Origin: Arthrobacter sp. DWC3
Lineage (GTDB): Bacteria; Actinomycetota; Actinomycetes; Actinomycetales; Micrococcaceae
DNA length: 64,000 nt
Direction of reading: 5' to 3'
Assembly (NCBI RefSeq): GCF_002929375.1
Contig: NZ_PJIP01000006.1
Coordinates: 62,001 to 126,000 of the forward strand
In this document: positions 8,801 to 18,401 of the stretch, piece after piece
Position numbering within the stretch: position 1 is the first letter of the stretch
Layout: each line of letters begins with the position of its first letter
Program-made: the position numbers and the translations under genes
Notes under the pieces: generated by a model
Databases searched by the model: none
What the model was told of the DNA's origin: nothing
The model's input: only the letters and a program-made list of their open reading frames with translations

Positions 8801-10132
8801 TCAGCCGCGGGGTCGCAGGTCGTAGATCCGCCGGAGCTTCCCGCTGGAGCGCACCAGCGAGCCCTGTTCCACCACGGCGACGGCGCACGTGGAGCCGATG
8901 TGCGTCTTGATCTGGTGGCGGAGCTCCTCGGCGGCCGCGGCGGCATCGGCGGCGCTGACGCCCTCCCGCGGCTCCACCCGCACGGTCAGCTGGTCCATCC
9001 GCTGCCCGTCCGGCCGGGTCAGTTCGAGCTGGAAGTGCGGGCTGAGGGCGGGGATGCGCAGCGCCAGTTCCTCGATCTGCGTGGGGAAGAGGTTCACGCC
9101 GCGCACGATCACCATGTCGTCGCTGCGCCCGGTGATACGGTCCATGCGGCGCATGCCGGGGCGGGCGGTGCCGGGCAGCAGGCGCGTGAGGTCGTGCGTC
9201 CGGTACCGGATGATGGGCAGCGCCTCCTTCGTGAGGGAGGTGAAGACGAGCTCTCCGGCGGTGCCGTCGTCGAGCACCTCCTCCGTGAACGGATCGATGA
9301 TCTCGGGGCGGAAATGGTCCTCCCAGACGTGCGAGCCGTCCTTGGACTCCACGCACTCGCCTGCGACACCCGGGCCCATGACCTCGGACAGGCCGTAGAT
9401 GTCGCACGCGTCGAAGCCCATGCGCCCCTCGAGTTCCTGCCGCATCCCCTCCGTCCACGGCTCGGCGCCCAGCACGCCGGTCTTCAGGGACGTCGACGAC
9501 GGGTCGGTCCCGGCCGCGGCCATGGCGTCGAGGATGGTCAGCAGGTACGTGGGGGTGGCGAGGATGGCGTCGGGCTCGAAGTCGCGGATGAGCTGGACCT
9601 GCCGCTCTGTCTGGCCGCCGGAGATCGGGATGACGGTGCAGCCGAGCCGTTCCGCGCCGGCGTGCGCGCCGAGGCCGCCCGTGAAGAGGCCGTACCCGTA
9701 CGCGTTGTGGACCTTCCACCCGGCCTTCACGCCGGAGGCACGCAGCGAGCGGGCCACCAGCGACGCCCACCGGTCGAGGTCTCCGGCGGTGTACCCGACG
9801 ACGGTGGGCCGGCCCGTGGTGCCCGACGACGCGTGGACGCGCGCCACCCGGGACTGCGGCACCGCGAACATGCCGAACGGGTAGGTGCTGCGCAGGTCCT
9901 CCTTGGTGGTGAAGGGGAACTTCGCCAGGTCGGTCAGCTCGCGAAGGTCGTCGGGGTCCACGCCGGCGTCGTCGAACTTCCGCCGGTACAGGGGCACGTT
10001 GGCATAGGCGTGGGCGAGCGTGGTCCGCAGCCGCTCCAACTGCACCGATTCGAGGTGGTCGCGCGACCACGTCTCCTCCACGTCGAGCGTGGCGGGGTCC
10101 GCGGCCGAGGCCCGGAGGGGGAGGGTGGTCAT
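8801..10132 (-). CDS. paaK: Phenylacetate-CoA ligase family protein
   Basis: A 443-residue adenylate-forming ligase with the AMP-binding P-loop SSGTTGRP at 102-109, then VVGYT and YGYGLFTGGLGAHAGAERLG, and the conserved YGLSEVMGPGV and YRTHDLTRLLPG. It activates an arylacetate or hydroxyarylacetate to its CoA thioester. AAGGAGCAGTC precedes the ATG. It is the last gene of an operon with an IclR regulator and a flavin monooxygenase, without the paaA-E epoxidase genes here, so the substrate may differ from phenylacetate and the symbol is by family only. Confidence 0.85.
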   Translation of the reverse strand: MTTLPLRASAADPATLDVEETWSRDHLESVQLERLRTTLAHAYANVPLYRRKFDDAGVDPDDLRELTDLAKFPFTTKEDLRSTYPFGMFAVPQSRVARVHASSGTTGRPTVVGYTAGDLDRWASLVARSLRASGVKAGWKVHNAYGYGLFTGGLGAHAGAERLGCTVIPISGGQTERQVQLIRDFEPDAILATPTYLLTILDAMAAAGTDPSSTSLKTGVLGAEPWTEGMRQELEGRMGFDACDIYGLSEVMGPGVAGECVESKDGSHVWEDHFRPEIIDPFTEEVLDDGTAGELVFTSLTKEALPIIRYRTHDLTRLLPGTARPGMRRMDRITGRSDDMVIVRGVNLFPTQIEELALRIPALSPHFQLELTRPDGQRMDQLTVRVEPREGVSAADAAAAAEELRHQIKTHIGSTCAVAVVEQGSLVRSSGKLRRIYDLRPRG

Positions 10133-10184
10133 GACTGCTCCTTCGCAGGGTGGATCGGGGAACGGGGGATGCCGTGGGCCGGCA

Positions 10185-10901
10185 TCAGAGGACGGAGCCG
10201 ACGGCGCGGGCCGCCTCGGCCACCCGGGCGCCGATCTCCTCGACGGGCCGGTCGCTGCGGAGGTACACGACGGCGAGGGCCGCGGGCAGCTGTCCGCGCA
10301 CGGGGATGGGGGCGGCCACGGAGCCGACGCCCGGGATGACCTCGTCGCGGCTCACCGCGTACCCGGCGGCGGCCGCGGTCCTCGACTCCTCCCGGTAGGG
10401 CTCCCCCGGCGCTAGGCGCTCCCAGCGTGCCTCGGACAGGGCCGACTGGATGGCGATCCCCGGCGCCCCGGCGTCGAACCGGTGGCGGGAGCCCGGCCGC
10501 TGTACGAGCGTCCCCTCGCCGTGCGGCGGCTCCACGGCCACGAGGGTGACGCAGTGGCTCCGGTCCCACACGGCGATGAAAGCCGTCATCTGCAGCTCGG
10601 CCGCAACCGCCGTGAGGACCGGCAGGGCTGCCGTCTGCAGTCTGGGGGCCACGCCCCGGGCCAGACTCGCGAGGCCGGGGCCGGGCTGGAACCGCCCGCC
10701 CGCGTCACGGACCACCAGGGAGTGCTCCTCGAGCGTCCGCAGGATCCGGTAGGCGATCGATCGGTGGACGCCCAGCGCCGCGGCGATCTCCGCCGTCGTC
10801 CGCCCCTCCGGCGCCTCGGCGAGGATCTCCAGGGTGCGGAGCCCGCGCGAGAGCGTCTGGGAGGCGGGGGCCGCCGCCGTCGTTCCCTCCGCCGTCCTCA
10901 T
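10185..10901 (-). CDS. IclR family transcriptional regulator
   Basis: A 238-residue regulator: N-terminal winged helix (SRGLRTLEILAEAPEGRTTA, then VHRSIAYRILRTLEEH) and a C-terminal GAF-like effector domain. It lies one base after the stop of the monooxygenase and 52 bp before the ligase, so all three should be cotranscribed. The 17-bp palindrome upstream of the monooxygenase (12864-12880) is a likely operator, implying autoregulation. The effector is probably an aromatic acid; this is inference from context. Confidence 0.9.
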   Translation of the reverse strand: MRTAEGTTAAAPASQTLSRGLRTLEILAEAPEGRTTAEIAAALGVHRSIAYRILRTLEEHSLVVRDAGGRFQPGPGLASLARGVAPRLQTAALPVLTAVAAELQMTAFIAVWDRSHCVTLVAVEPPHGEGTLVQRPGSRHRFDAGAPGIAIQSALSEARWERLAPGEPYREESRTAAAAGYAVSRDEVIPGVGSVAAPIPVRGQLPAALAVVYLRSDRPVEEIGARVAEAARAVGSVL

Positions 10902-10902
10902 G

Positions 10903-12816
10903 TCAGGCGAACGCCCGGCCGGCGGGCCGCGCGGACCCCGCGAGGAGCGGGGCGAAGAAGGCGGCGAGGCCCGCGGTGTCCGTCAGGGGCAGCACGTGCG
11001 CCACGTACTGGTCCGGGCGGACGACGACGACGGCGCCGGCACGATCGATGCCGCGCAGGTCGAAGATGTCGGCTTCAGGGTCCGCGGCGTAGACCTTCTC
11101 GTAGTCGGTGAGCCCGAAGGGCCCGGTGGCCGGCTTGAACTCCGGCGGCACCCGCCCGATGTCCACCCGGGTGTGGTCCTGCTGGTAGGTCACCTTCACA
11201 TCGAACCAGGCATCCCGGTCGGCGCCGTCGGGTGTCGCGGCGAGCGGCGAGTCCGGGGCGGTACCGATCCACGCGGCGAAGTCCGTCACGCCTGACGCCG
11301 CACCCGGCTCCGCGGGGTCGGCGAAGACGTAGATGCGCCAGCGCCCGTCGGCCGTGGCGTGGTGGCCGAGGTGCATCGGGACGCCGTCGCACACCCGCAC
11401 CACCGGCGCGGACTTGAAGCGCTTGCCGATCGGGAACCCGGCAGCGAGGTCCTGGTGTGCGGGCTCGGCGACGAGCAGGGACGGCGCGTACTGGGTCCTG
11501 AAGCCCGCGGGGAACTCGGCGGTGCTGACGTAGAAGTCCTCGAGTTCGGACGGATCGGCGAAGTCCTCGGGCTTCCTGGCCATGAGCGCGGACCACTCCC
11601 TGTCGAACTCGATGAGGTCCTTCGCGACCACCTGGCGTTCGGCGGAGTATGTGGCCAGCAGGCTCTCGGGGCTGCGCCCCTCGAGCACGTGTCCGAGCTT
11701 CCAGCCGAGGTTGAAGCCGTCCTGCATGGAGACGTTCATGCCCTGGCCGGCCTTGGCGCTGTGGGTGTGGCAGGCGTCGCCGGTGATGAAGACGCGCGGC
11801 GTGCGGGTGCCGAGCTGTTCCGGCAGGACGTCGTCGAACCGGTCGGTGAGGCGGTGGCCCACCTCGTACACGCTGTGCCAGGCGACGTTCCGCACGTCGA
11901 GGGTGTAGGGGCCGAGGATCGTGTTGGCCTTCGCGATGATCTGCTCGATCGTGGTGCTGCGCACGGCCCCCTTGGTCGCGAGGTCCACCTCGCCGAGGTC
12001 CACGTACATGCGGAACAGGTGGCCGCCCTCCCGGGGGATCAGCAGGATGCTACCGCCGGACCCTGACTGGATGGCGCACTTGCGGCGGATGTCGGGGAAG
12101 TCGGTGACGGCGACGGCGTCCATGACGCCCCACGCGTGGTTGGCCTGGTCGCCGGCGAGGCTGCAGCCGATGGCCTGGCGGACCCTGCTGCGGGCGCCGT
12201 CGGCCCCCACCACGTACCTGGCCCGGACGGTACGCTCCTCGCCTTCGTGGTCCCCCGCGGTGTGGACGAGGGTCACCGTCACCGGGTACTCCTGGGCGTC
12301 GTCGACCTCGAGGCCCGCGAACTCGTACCCGTAGTCGGGCTCCATGCGCGTGGGCGAGTTCCTCATGAACTCGGCGAAGTAGTCGAGGACGCGCGCCTGG
12401 TTGACGATCAGGTGGGGGAACTCGCTGATGCCGGTCTCGTCGTCCTCGGGACGGGCCGTGCGGATGATGCGGGAGGAGTCGGCGGGGTCCGGCTTCCAGA
12501 AGGCCATCTCGACGATCCGGTAGGCCTCCTCGGTGATGCGCTGCGCGAAGCCGAAGGCCTGGAACGTCTCGACGCTGCGGGCCTGGATGCCGTCGGCCTG
12601 GCCGATGGGCAGCCTGCCCGGGCGGCGCTCCACGATCCGCGTGGTGATGCCCGGGAACTGCGAGAGCTGCGCGGCGGTGATCATGCCGGCGGGTCCGGTG
12701 CCGATGATCAGGACGTCGACCTCGTCGGGGAGCTCCTGCGGACGGTCGAGGCCGACGCCTGCCGCGGGCTGGATCCGGGGGTCGCCCGAGACGTAACCGT
12801 GGTGGTGGAATTGCAC
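10903..12816 (-). CDS. FAD-dependent aromatic monooxygenase (3-hydroxybenzoate 4-monooxygenase / phenol hydroxylase type)
   Basis: A 637-residue class A flavoprotein hydroxylase. It has the FAD-binding GTGPAG (39-44), the GADGARSRVRQAIG DG motif, the FITGDACHTHSAKAGQGMN GD motif, and a C-terminal thioredoxin-like domain ending near VVVRPDQYVA. Length and N-terminus resemble 3-hydroxybenzoate 4-hydroxylases, which make protocatechuate with NADPH and O2, but phenol 2-monooxygenase relatives cannot be excluded. The GTG start is supported by GAGGA seven bases upstream. First gene of the IclR-controlled operon. Confidence 0.85.
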   Translation of the reverse strand: MQFHHHGYVSGDPRIQPAAGVGLDRPQELPDEVDVLIIGTGPAGMITAAQLSQFPGITTRIVERRPGRLPIGQADGIQARSVETFQAFGFAQRITEEAYRIVEMAFWKPDPADSSRIIRTARPEDDETGISEFPHLIVNQARVLDYFAEFMRNSPTRMEPDYGYEFAGLEVDDAQEYPVTVTLVHTAGDHEGEERTVRARYVVGADGARSRVRQAIGCSLAGDQANHAWGVMDAVAVTDFPDIRRKCAIQSGSGGSILLIPREGGHLFRMYVDLGEVDLATKGAVRSTTIEQIIAKANTILGPYTLDVRNVAWHSVYEVGHRLTDRFDDVLPEQLGTRTPRVFITGDACHTHSAKAGQGMNVSMQDGFNLGWKLGHVLEGRSPESLLATYSAERQVVAKDLIEFDREWSALMARKPEDFADPSELEDFYVSTAEFPAGFRTQYAPSLLVAEPAHQDLAAGFPIGKRFKSAPVVRVCDGVPMHLGHHATADGRWRIYVFADPAEPGAASGVTDFAAWIGTAPDSPLAATPDGADRDAWFDVKVTYQQDHTRVDIGRVPPEFKPATGPFGLTDYEKVYAADPEADIFDLRGIDRAGAVVVVRPDQYVAHVLPLTDTAGLAAFFAPLLAGSARPAGRAFA

Positions 12817-12863
12817 GGGCTGTCCTCACTTCGTTGTGGTGGTGCCGCTGGTTCTGTCCGCTT

Positions 12864-12880
12864 CGTTCGATAATCGAACG
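12864..12880. promoter_or_regulatory. IclR-type operator
   Basis: A perfect palindrome, CGTTCGAT-A-ATCGAACG, 47 bp before the monooxygenase start. Its core is almost the PcaR box of Pseudomonas (GTTCGATAATCGCAC, recalled), the operator of another IclR-family regulator. A degenerate copy follows at about 12884-12899 (GTTCTACTATCGTGAC). Confidence 0.7.
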
Positions 12881-12967
12881 CCGCGTTCTACTATCGTGAC
12901 GCCGATGCTAGCCCGACCGGGGCGTGATGCTCAAGGGCCACACTCTGCCGTCGTCCTGGTCAGGGTC

Positions 12968-12996
12968 TGGACGGGAGCGTCCCCCGGCGTCAGGAT
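12968..12996 (+). promoter_or_regulatory. Promoter of a leaderless gene
   Basis: TGGACG (12968-12973), a 17-bp spacer and CAGGAT (12991-12996) stand six bases before the ATG at 13003, which would place the transcript start at or next to the start codon. Confidence 0.45.
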
Positions 12997-13002
12997 CGGC
13001 GT

Positions 13003-13338
13003 ATGCCTCTGTCGCCGCGGGAGACCGTCCTCGAGTTCATGCGTGCCTTCCGCGAGCAGGACGAAGCGCGCGCACTGTCGCTGATGGCCCCGGAGTTCGC
13101 GTTCACCAGTCCGCAGGACGACCACCTGGACCGGGATGCCTGGCTGCAGCGGTGCTTCCCCTCCGCTGACCACTTCGACGCGCCGGCCACCACCCTGCAG
13201 ATCGTCGAGGTGGACGGCGTGGTGCTGCACCGGTACGAGTATGCGGTCGCCGGCCGCACCTACCGCAACATGGAAGCGACCCGGGTGCAGGACGGACTCG
13301 TGCACGAGGTCGAGGTGTACTTCGGCGGGGCCGCCTAG
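13003..13338 (+). CDS. NTF2-like / SnoaL-type small protein
   Basis: A 111-residue protein of the cone-shaped NTF2 fold. It starts with ETVLEFMRAFREQDEARALSLM and ends in VHEVEVYFGG, as in SnoaL-like isomerase/binding proteins. The pocket function is unknown. It has no ribosome site but a -10-like hexamer six bases upstream, suggesting leaderless translation. It stands between the divergent monooxygenase operon and the convergent amidohydrolase. Confidence 0.75.
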   Translation: MPLSPRETVLEFMRAFREQDEARALSLMAPEFAFTSPQDDHLDRDAWLQRCFPSADHFDAPATTLQIVEVDGVVLHRYEYAVAGRTYRNMEATRVQDGLVHEVEVYFGGAA

Positions 13339-13351
13339 GCCGTCCCCCGCG

Positions 13352-14839
13352 TCAGTCGGGAGTCCGATGGGTCCAGCGACCGCCGAGCATCGTCCCGGCC
13401 ACCTCGAGGTGTCGCAACCGGAGGTCGTCGGCGGTGAGCGGGTCCGCCTCCGTGACGACGAGGTCGGCGACACTGCCCGGTTCGACGGCGGTACGGCCCC
13501 CGGTGGATGCCGCGAGGGCGACGGACGAGAGCAGGCGCTGCTCGCTGTGCCAGGGTTCGCGCTCGTCCCGGGCGCGCGAGACGGCAGCGGCCATGGCGAC
13601 CCATGGGTCGAGTGGCGCCACCGGAGCGTCCGAGCCCAGCCGGATCTCCGCCCCCGATGCCACCAGGCTCGCGAAGGCGAAGGCCCGATCGGTCCGCCCG
13701 GCCCAGTACCGGTCCGCGACATCACGATCGTCCATCGCATGCTCCGGCTGGACGCTGGCGATGATGCCGAGGCGCGCGAAGCGTGCGAAGTCGTCGGCAT
13801 GAACCAGTTGGGCGTGTTCGATGCTGCCGCCGCAGCCGACGACCTCGAGCGCATCCAGCGCGAGCGAGTTCGCCGCATCACCGATCGCGTGTACCGCCGG
13901 GACGAGGCCCGCCGACGACGCACGGCGCAGGTATCCGATCAGTTCGTCCCGGTCGACCGTGGACAACCCGTGACTGTCGGCCGCTTCGCCGAGTCCCGGG
14001 TACGGTTCGTGGCAGTACGCGGTCCGGGTGTTCAGCGAGCCGTCCGTGATGATCTTGAACGGACCCATGCTGACGAGGCCCTCGGTCCCGTCGATGAGGT
14101 CGCCCGTGCGCAGCCCGCGAGCGATGACGGCGTCGAGATCCCACGGGTACACCCCCGCCCGTACCCGCAGGTCGCGGGTGCCGCCCGCAACCCGTCGCGC
14201 CCACCGGTCGATCGAGAGGGTCATCTCGAGGTCGACGATGCCCACGATGCCGCGGGCGGCCGCGGCGGCGGCCGCATCCCCCACCCAGGCATCGAGTTGC
14301 TCCTCGGAGACCTCGCTGACCCGGGCGTTGACCTCGAACGCCTCCTCCTCACGCAGCAGGCCCGTGGGATGATCGGCGCGGCCGTGCTCCGCGAGAGCGG
14401 CCGAGTTGAGCCAGAGCGTGTGCAGGTCCTTGCTGACGAGGACGACGGGCGCGTCGGCGCCCGCGGTGTCGAGGACATCGCGCGACGGCACGTCCGGCCA
14501 CAGCGCGTCCTGGAATCCGTAGCCGATCAGAGGCTGCCGGGCCGGGGATGTGGCCTGCACCCGCTCCCGGACGAGGGAGACCGCCTCCGCTGCCGACCTC
14601 GCCGATGACAGGTCCAGGCGCCGACGGACGAGGGCCCACTGGTCCATGTGCACATGTGAATCCCAGAGGCCGGGCGACACCCACCGCCCGTCCAGGTCGA
14701 CGACGTGATCAGGGTCGCCACCCGCTACCTCGCCGACGGCGGTGACGACTCCGTCCCGGACGAGCACATCGACCGGATCGTCCGACGCTCCGACCAGTCG
14801 GGCCGAACGCAGCAGGATGCCGTGTCCGCGTCCCGTCAT
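13352..14839 (-). CDS. Amidohydrolase family 3 (YtcJ-like)
   Basis: A 495-residue metal-dependent hydrolase. It has the N-terminal beta-sandwich half, then the metal motif HVHMDQ near residue 62, an internal His in AVHAIGDA, SIEHAQLVHADD, and the C-terminal LGSDAPVAPLDPW with the metal-binding Asp. The family hydrolyses amide or formamide bonds of small molecules; the substrate is unknown. It overlaps the upstream PaiB-like gene by an ATGA, so the two are translationally coupled. Confidence 0.88.
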   Translation of the reverse strand: MTGRGHGILLRSARLVGASDDPVDVLVRDGVVTAVGEVAGGDPDHVVDLDGRWVSPGLWDSHVHMDQWALVRRRLDLSSARSAAEAVSLVRERVQATSPARQPLIGYGFQDALWPDVPSRDVLDTAGADAPVVLVSKDLHTLWLNSAALAEHGRADHPTGLLREEEAFEVNARVSEVSEEQLDAWVGDAAAAAAARGIVGIVDLEMTLSIDRWARRVAGGTRDLRVRAGVYPWDLDAVIARGLRTGDLIDGTEGLVSMGPFKIITDGSLNTRTAYCHEPYPGLGEAADSHGLSTVDRDELIGYLRRASSAGLVPAVHAIGDAANSLALDALEVVGCGGSIEHAQLVHADDFARFARLGIIASVQPEHAMDDRDVADRYWAGRTDRAFAFASLVASGAEIRLGSDAPVAPLDPWVAMAAAVSRARDEREPWHSEQRLLSSVALAASTGGRTAVEPGSVADLVVTEADPLTADDLRLRHLEVAGTMLGGRWTHRTPD

Positions 14840-15450
14840 TCGCGTGTCCGCCGCATCTCGCGGGCCAGGGCGGGGTTCGCGTAGTGGTCACCGTGGTCGA
14901 GCTCGTCGATGATGCGATGCACCACGTCGGGGGCCTTGTTCTGGCTCAGCTTCAGCCGCGCGTCGAAGCGGGTCACGCGTAGGCGGATACCCACGGTGCC
15001 CTGCGCCACCCGGCGGGATCCTTCCGCATCGAGGTCCAATGAACTGGGGGTCGGCATGACGTGTTCGAAGTGGTCGACCAGCTTGCCCAGCACGTCGAAA
15101 TTCTCCTCGTCGGACAGTATCTCCGGTACGGCGTACAGGTGGGCCGTCACGTGGTTCCAGGTCGGGATGATCTGGTCGCTCGGGTACCAGCCAGGCGAGA
15201 TGTACCCGTGGGGCCCCTGCACGATCAGCAACACCTCGTGGTCGCCGAGTTCATGCAGCCGCTCGTCGGGGCGTCCCACATGGCTGACGATGCTGATGCT
15301 GTCATCGGCGGTCTCCTCGAGCACCACGGGATAGTGGGATGCCACGAGACCGGCGGCGGGCGCCGAGACGATGGTTGCCCACGGGTTCTCGCGGATGAGC
15401 CGCTTCACCTCGTTGACGTCGGTCAGGACGAAGGCTGGGGTGTGGCGCAT
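14836..15450 (-). CDS. PaiB-like FMN-binding protein
   Basis: A 204-residue protein of the PaiB/Vtr1 family with a split-barrel flavin-binding fold. Visible are ENPWATIVSAPAAGLVASHYP, the loop GPHGYISPGWYP and the conserved IPTWNHVTAHLYA. Bacillus PaiB is described as a negative regulator of sporulation and protease genes, but many homologues are simply FMN-binding. The start at 15450 matches family N-termini. First gene of the two-gene unit with the amidohydrolase. Confidence 0.85.
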   Translation of the reverse strand: MRHTPAFVLTDVNEVKRLIRENPWATIVSAPAAGLVASHYPVVLEETADDSISIVSHVGRPDERLHELGDHEVLLIVQGPHGYISPGWYPSDQIIPTWNHVTAHLYAVPEILSDEENFDVLGKLVDHFEHVMPTPSSLDLDAEGSRRVAQGTVGIRLRVTRFDARLKLSQNKAPDVVHRIIDELDHGDHYANPALAREMRRTRE

Positions 15451-15520
15451 GGCCCCAACTCTGTCAGATCCGTGCCGGGGATAGCGGGTTCGCCGGCGGG
15501 TCACGCGTCGGCTGCAGGTG

Positions 15521-15769
15521 TCAGCCGGTGTAGGTGTACCGGCCGCCGGAGACGACGCTGGGCGGCGAGGTCGTGACGTAACTGCCGGGAACGGCGGATG
15601 CGGGATTGCGGGAGGAGACGTACGTTCCCGTCGTGGCGTGGGCCCGCGGCGTCGTCCGCCTCGTCGTGACATAGCTCCCGCCCAGAGGCCCAGGCTGGGC
15701 ACTGCCCCGGCTACCGGGGTCGGCGTCGGGGCGGACAGCGGTGCGGGGGGTGGAGTCGATGAGGGTCAA
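15521..15769 (-). CDS. Small Tyr-repeat protein, TTG start
   Basis: An 82-residue protein of low complexity, rich in Ser, Thr, Gly, Pro and Arg. It holds four spaced repeats of the type G-[ST]-Y-V-[TS]-[TS]: GSYVTT (31-36), GTYVSS (48-53), GSYVTT (62-67) and the terminal GGRYTYTG (75-82), with tyrosines 17, 14 and 14 residues apart. The TTG start is chosen because AAGGAA lies six bases upstream. There is no cysteine or membrane segment. I do not recognise a family; a modified-peptide precursor or a disordered binding protein are possible. Confidence 0.55.
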   Translation of the reverse strand: MTLIDSTPRTAVRPDADPGSRGSAQPGPLGGSYVTTRRTTPRAHATTGTYVSSRNPASAVPGSYVTTSPPSVVSGGRYTYTG

Positions 15770-15880
15770 GACAGTTTCCTTCGTTGAGTTTCGGGCATGA
15801 CGGCATGAGGCGGTAGGGCCAGTGCTCACACGGTGGGGCACCACACCGCTCACCGGTCGGTCAAAGCCGTGGTTATTGGA

Positions 15881-16345
15881 TCAGGGGTTGTCGTCCGTGG
15901 ACGAGATGGTTCGACATTGCTCGCACAGGCCGTTGAACGTCACTTCGGCGCTGAGGATCACGAAGCCGGCGTCATCGGATGGTTCAAGACAGGGCGCTTC
16001 CCCGATGACGCAGTCGACGTCCCGGATGGCTGAGCACCTGATGCAGACCAGGTGGTGGTGATTGTCCCCGACCCTGCACTCGAACAGGGCGGGCGAGCCC
16101 GGAGGATCGAATCGACGGACCAGGCCCGCTCCCGTGAAGGCAGCAAGGATTCCGTACACAGCCTGCGTCGAGGTCCCCGCGAGTTCGTCCTTCACCCGGT
16201 CGAAAACGCGTTCCGCGCTCGAGTGTGGAAGCCGCTGCAGGGCCCGCAACACGGCGACCCGGGGCGCCGTCACCTTCAGCCCCGATGCACGAATCGTCTG
16301 CCTTAGCAGATCGGTATCGGGGAGGGAAGAGGATGCGGTGGACAT
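15881..16345 (-). CDS. Fur family regulator (FurA/PerR-like)
   Basis: A 154-residue metalloregulator: N-terminal winged helix with LKVTAPRVAVLRALQRLPHSSAERVF, and C-terminal metal site HHHLVCIRC plus CEQC. Most likely it is a peroxide-sensing FurA/PerR type, because it is divergent from catalase katA and a strong inverted repeat lies between them. Loss of repression on metal-catalysed oxidation would induce katA. An iron- or zinc-sensing role cannot be excluded from sequence alone. Confidence 0.9.
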   Translation of the reverse strand: MSTASSSLPDTDLLRQTIRASGLKVTAPRVAVLRALQRLPHSSAERVFDRVKDELAGTSTQAVYGILAAFTGAGLVRRFDPPGSPALFECRVGDNHHHLVCIRCSAIRDVDCVIGEAPCLEPSDDAGFVILSAEVTFNGLCEQCRTISSTDDNP

Positions 16346-16361
16346 ACCCGCTACTGTACCG

Positions 16362-16386
16362 TTTATTTTGAACTACTCAAAACAAA
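16362..16386. promoter_or_regulatory. Fur/PerR-type operator between fur and katA
   Basis: TTTATTTTGA-ACTAC-TCAAAACAAA: ten-base arms with nine matches, AT-rich in a GC-rich region. It lies 16 bp before the fur start and 33 bp before the katA start, so one bound dimer could control both genes. Confidence 0.75.
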
Positions 16387-16419
16387 CCGTTGTTGAGAGT
16401 CCGCCGTGAGGAGCACCAC

Positions 16420-18081
<1,662 letters not shown>

Positions 18082-18401
18082 TCCCGCCGCGGTCGTCGAA
18101 CGACAGGTCCTGCCCGCCCGGGGTGGGACCTGTCGTCCTGTCCGTCGGGAAGCGCGTCCCTCGGGCACGGTCATGTCCTCGATCATCGCGCGTCGAAGGT
18201 CGCCCTCCCGCTCGGGGACGTACTCGTGCTGGTTCAGCCCTTGCTGCGGTCCGAGATCCCCCGCCAACCGGTGCCGATACCGTCACCGTAGATCCCCGGC
18301 CTGGTCACCGTCATGGGCTCATCCTCACGCGCCGCCGGTGCGCAGCGGCGGATTGCAGCGCGCCGTCGGACAACGGGTCGCCGGGACCGATTGCACGGCT
18401 G
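18082..18401. other. 320-bp gap without a convincing gene
   Basis: After the katA terminator (18100-18136) no ORF with a credible start and family was found. A minus-strand stretch (about 18161-18237) reads as protein-like sequence for ~25 residues, but it is open on both sides and has no start signal. Confidence 0.5.
18100..18136 (+). terminator. katA terminator
   Basis: A perfect 11-bp stem, ACGACAGGTCC / GGACCTGTCGT, with a 15-nt loop, 18 bp after the katA stop. There is no long T-run, as is usual in this GC-rich group. Confidence 0.75.

Noticed and set aside
18161-18237. Minus-strand stretch resembling the start of a phage-integrase-like protein (LRRAMIEDM)
   Set aside because: Only ~25 residues, no start codon or ribosome site, and no continuation of similarity; too weak to call a recombinase relic.
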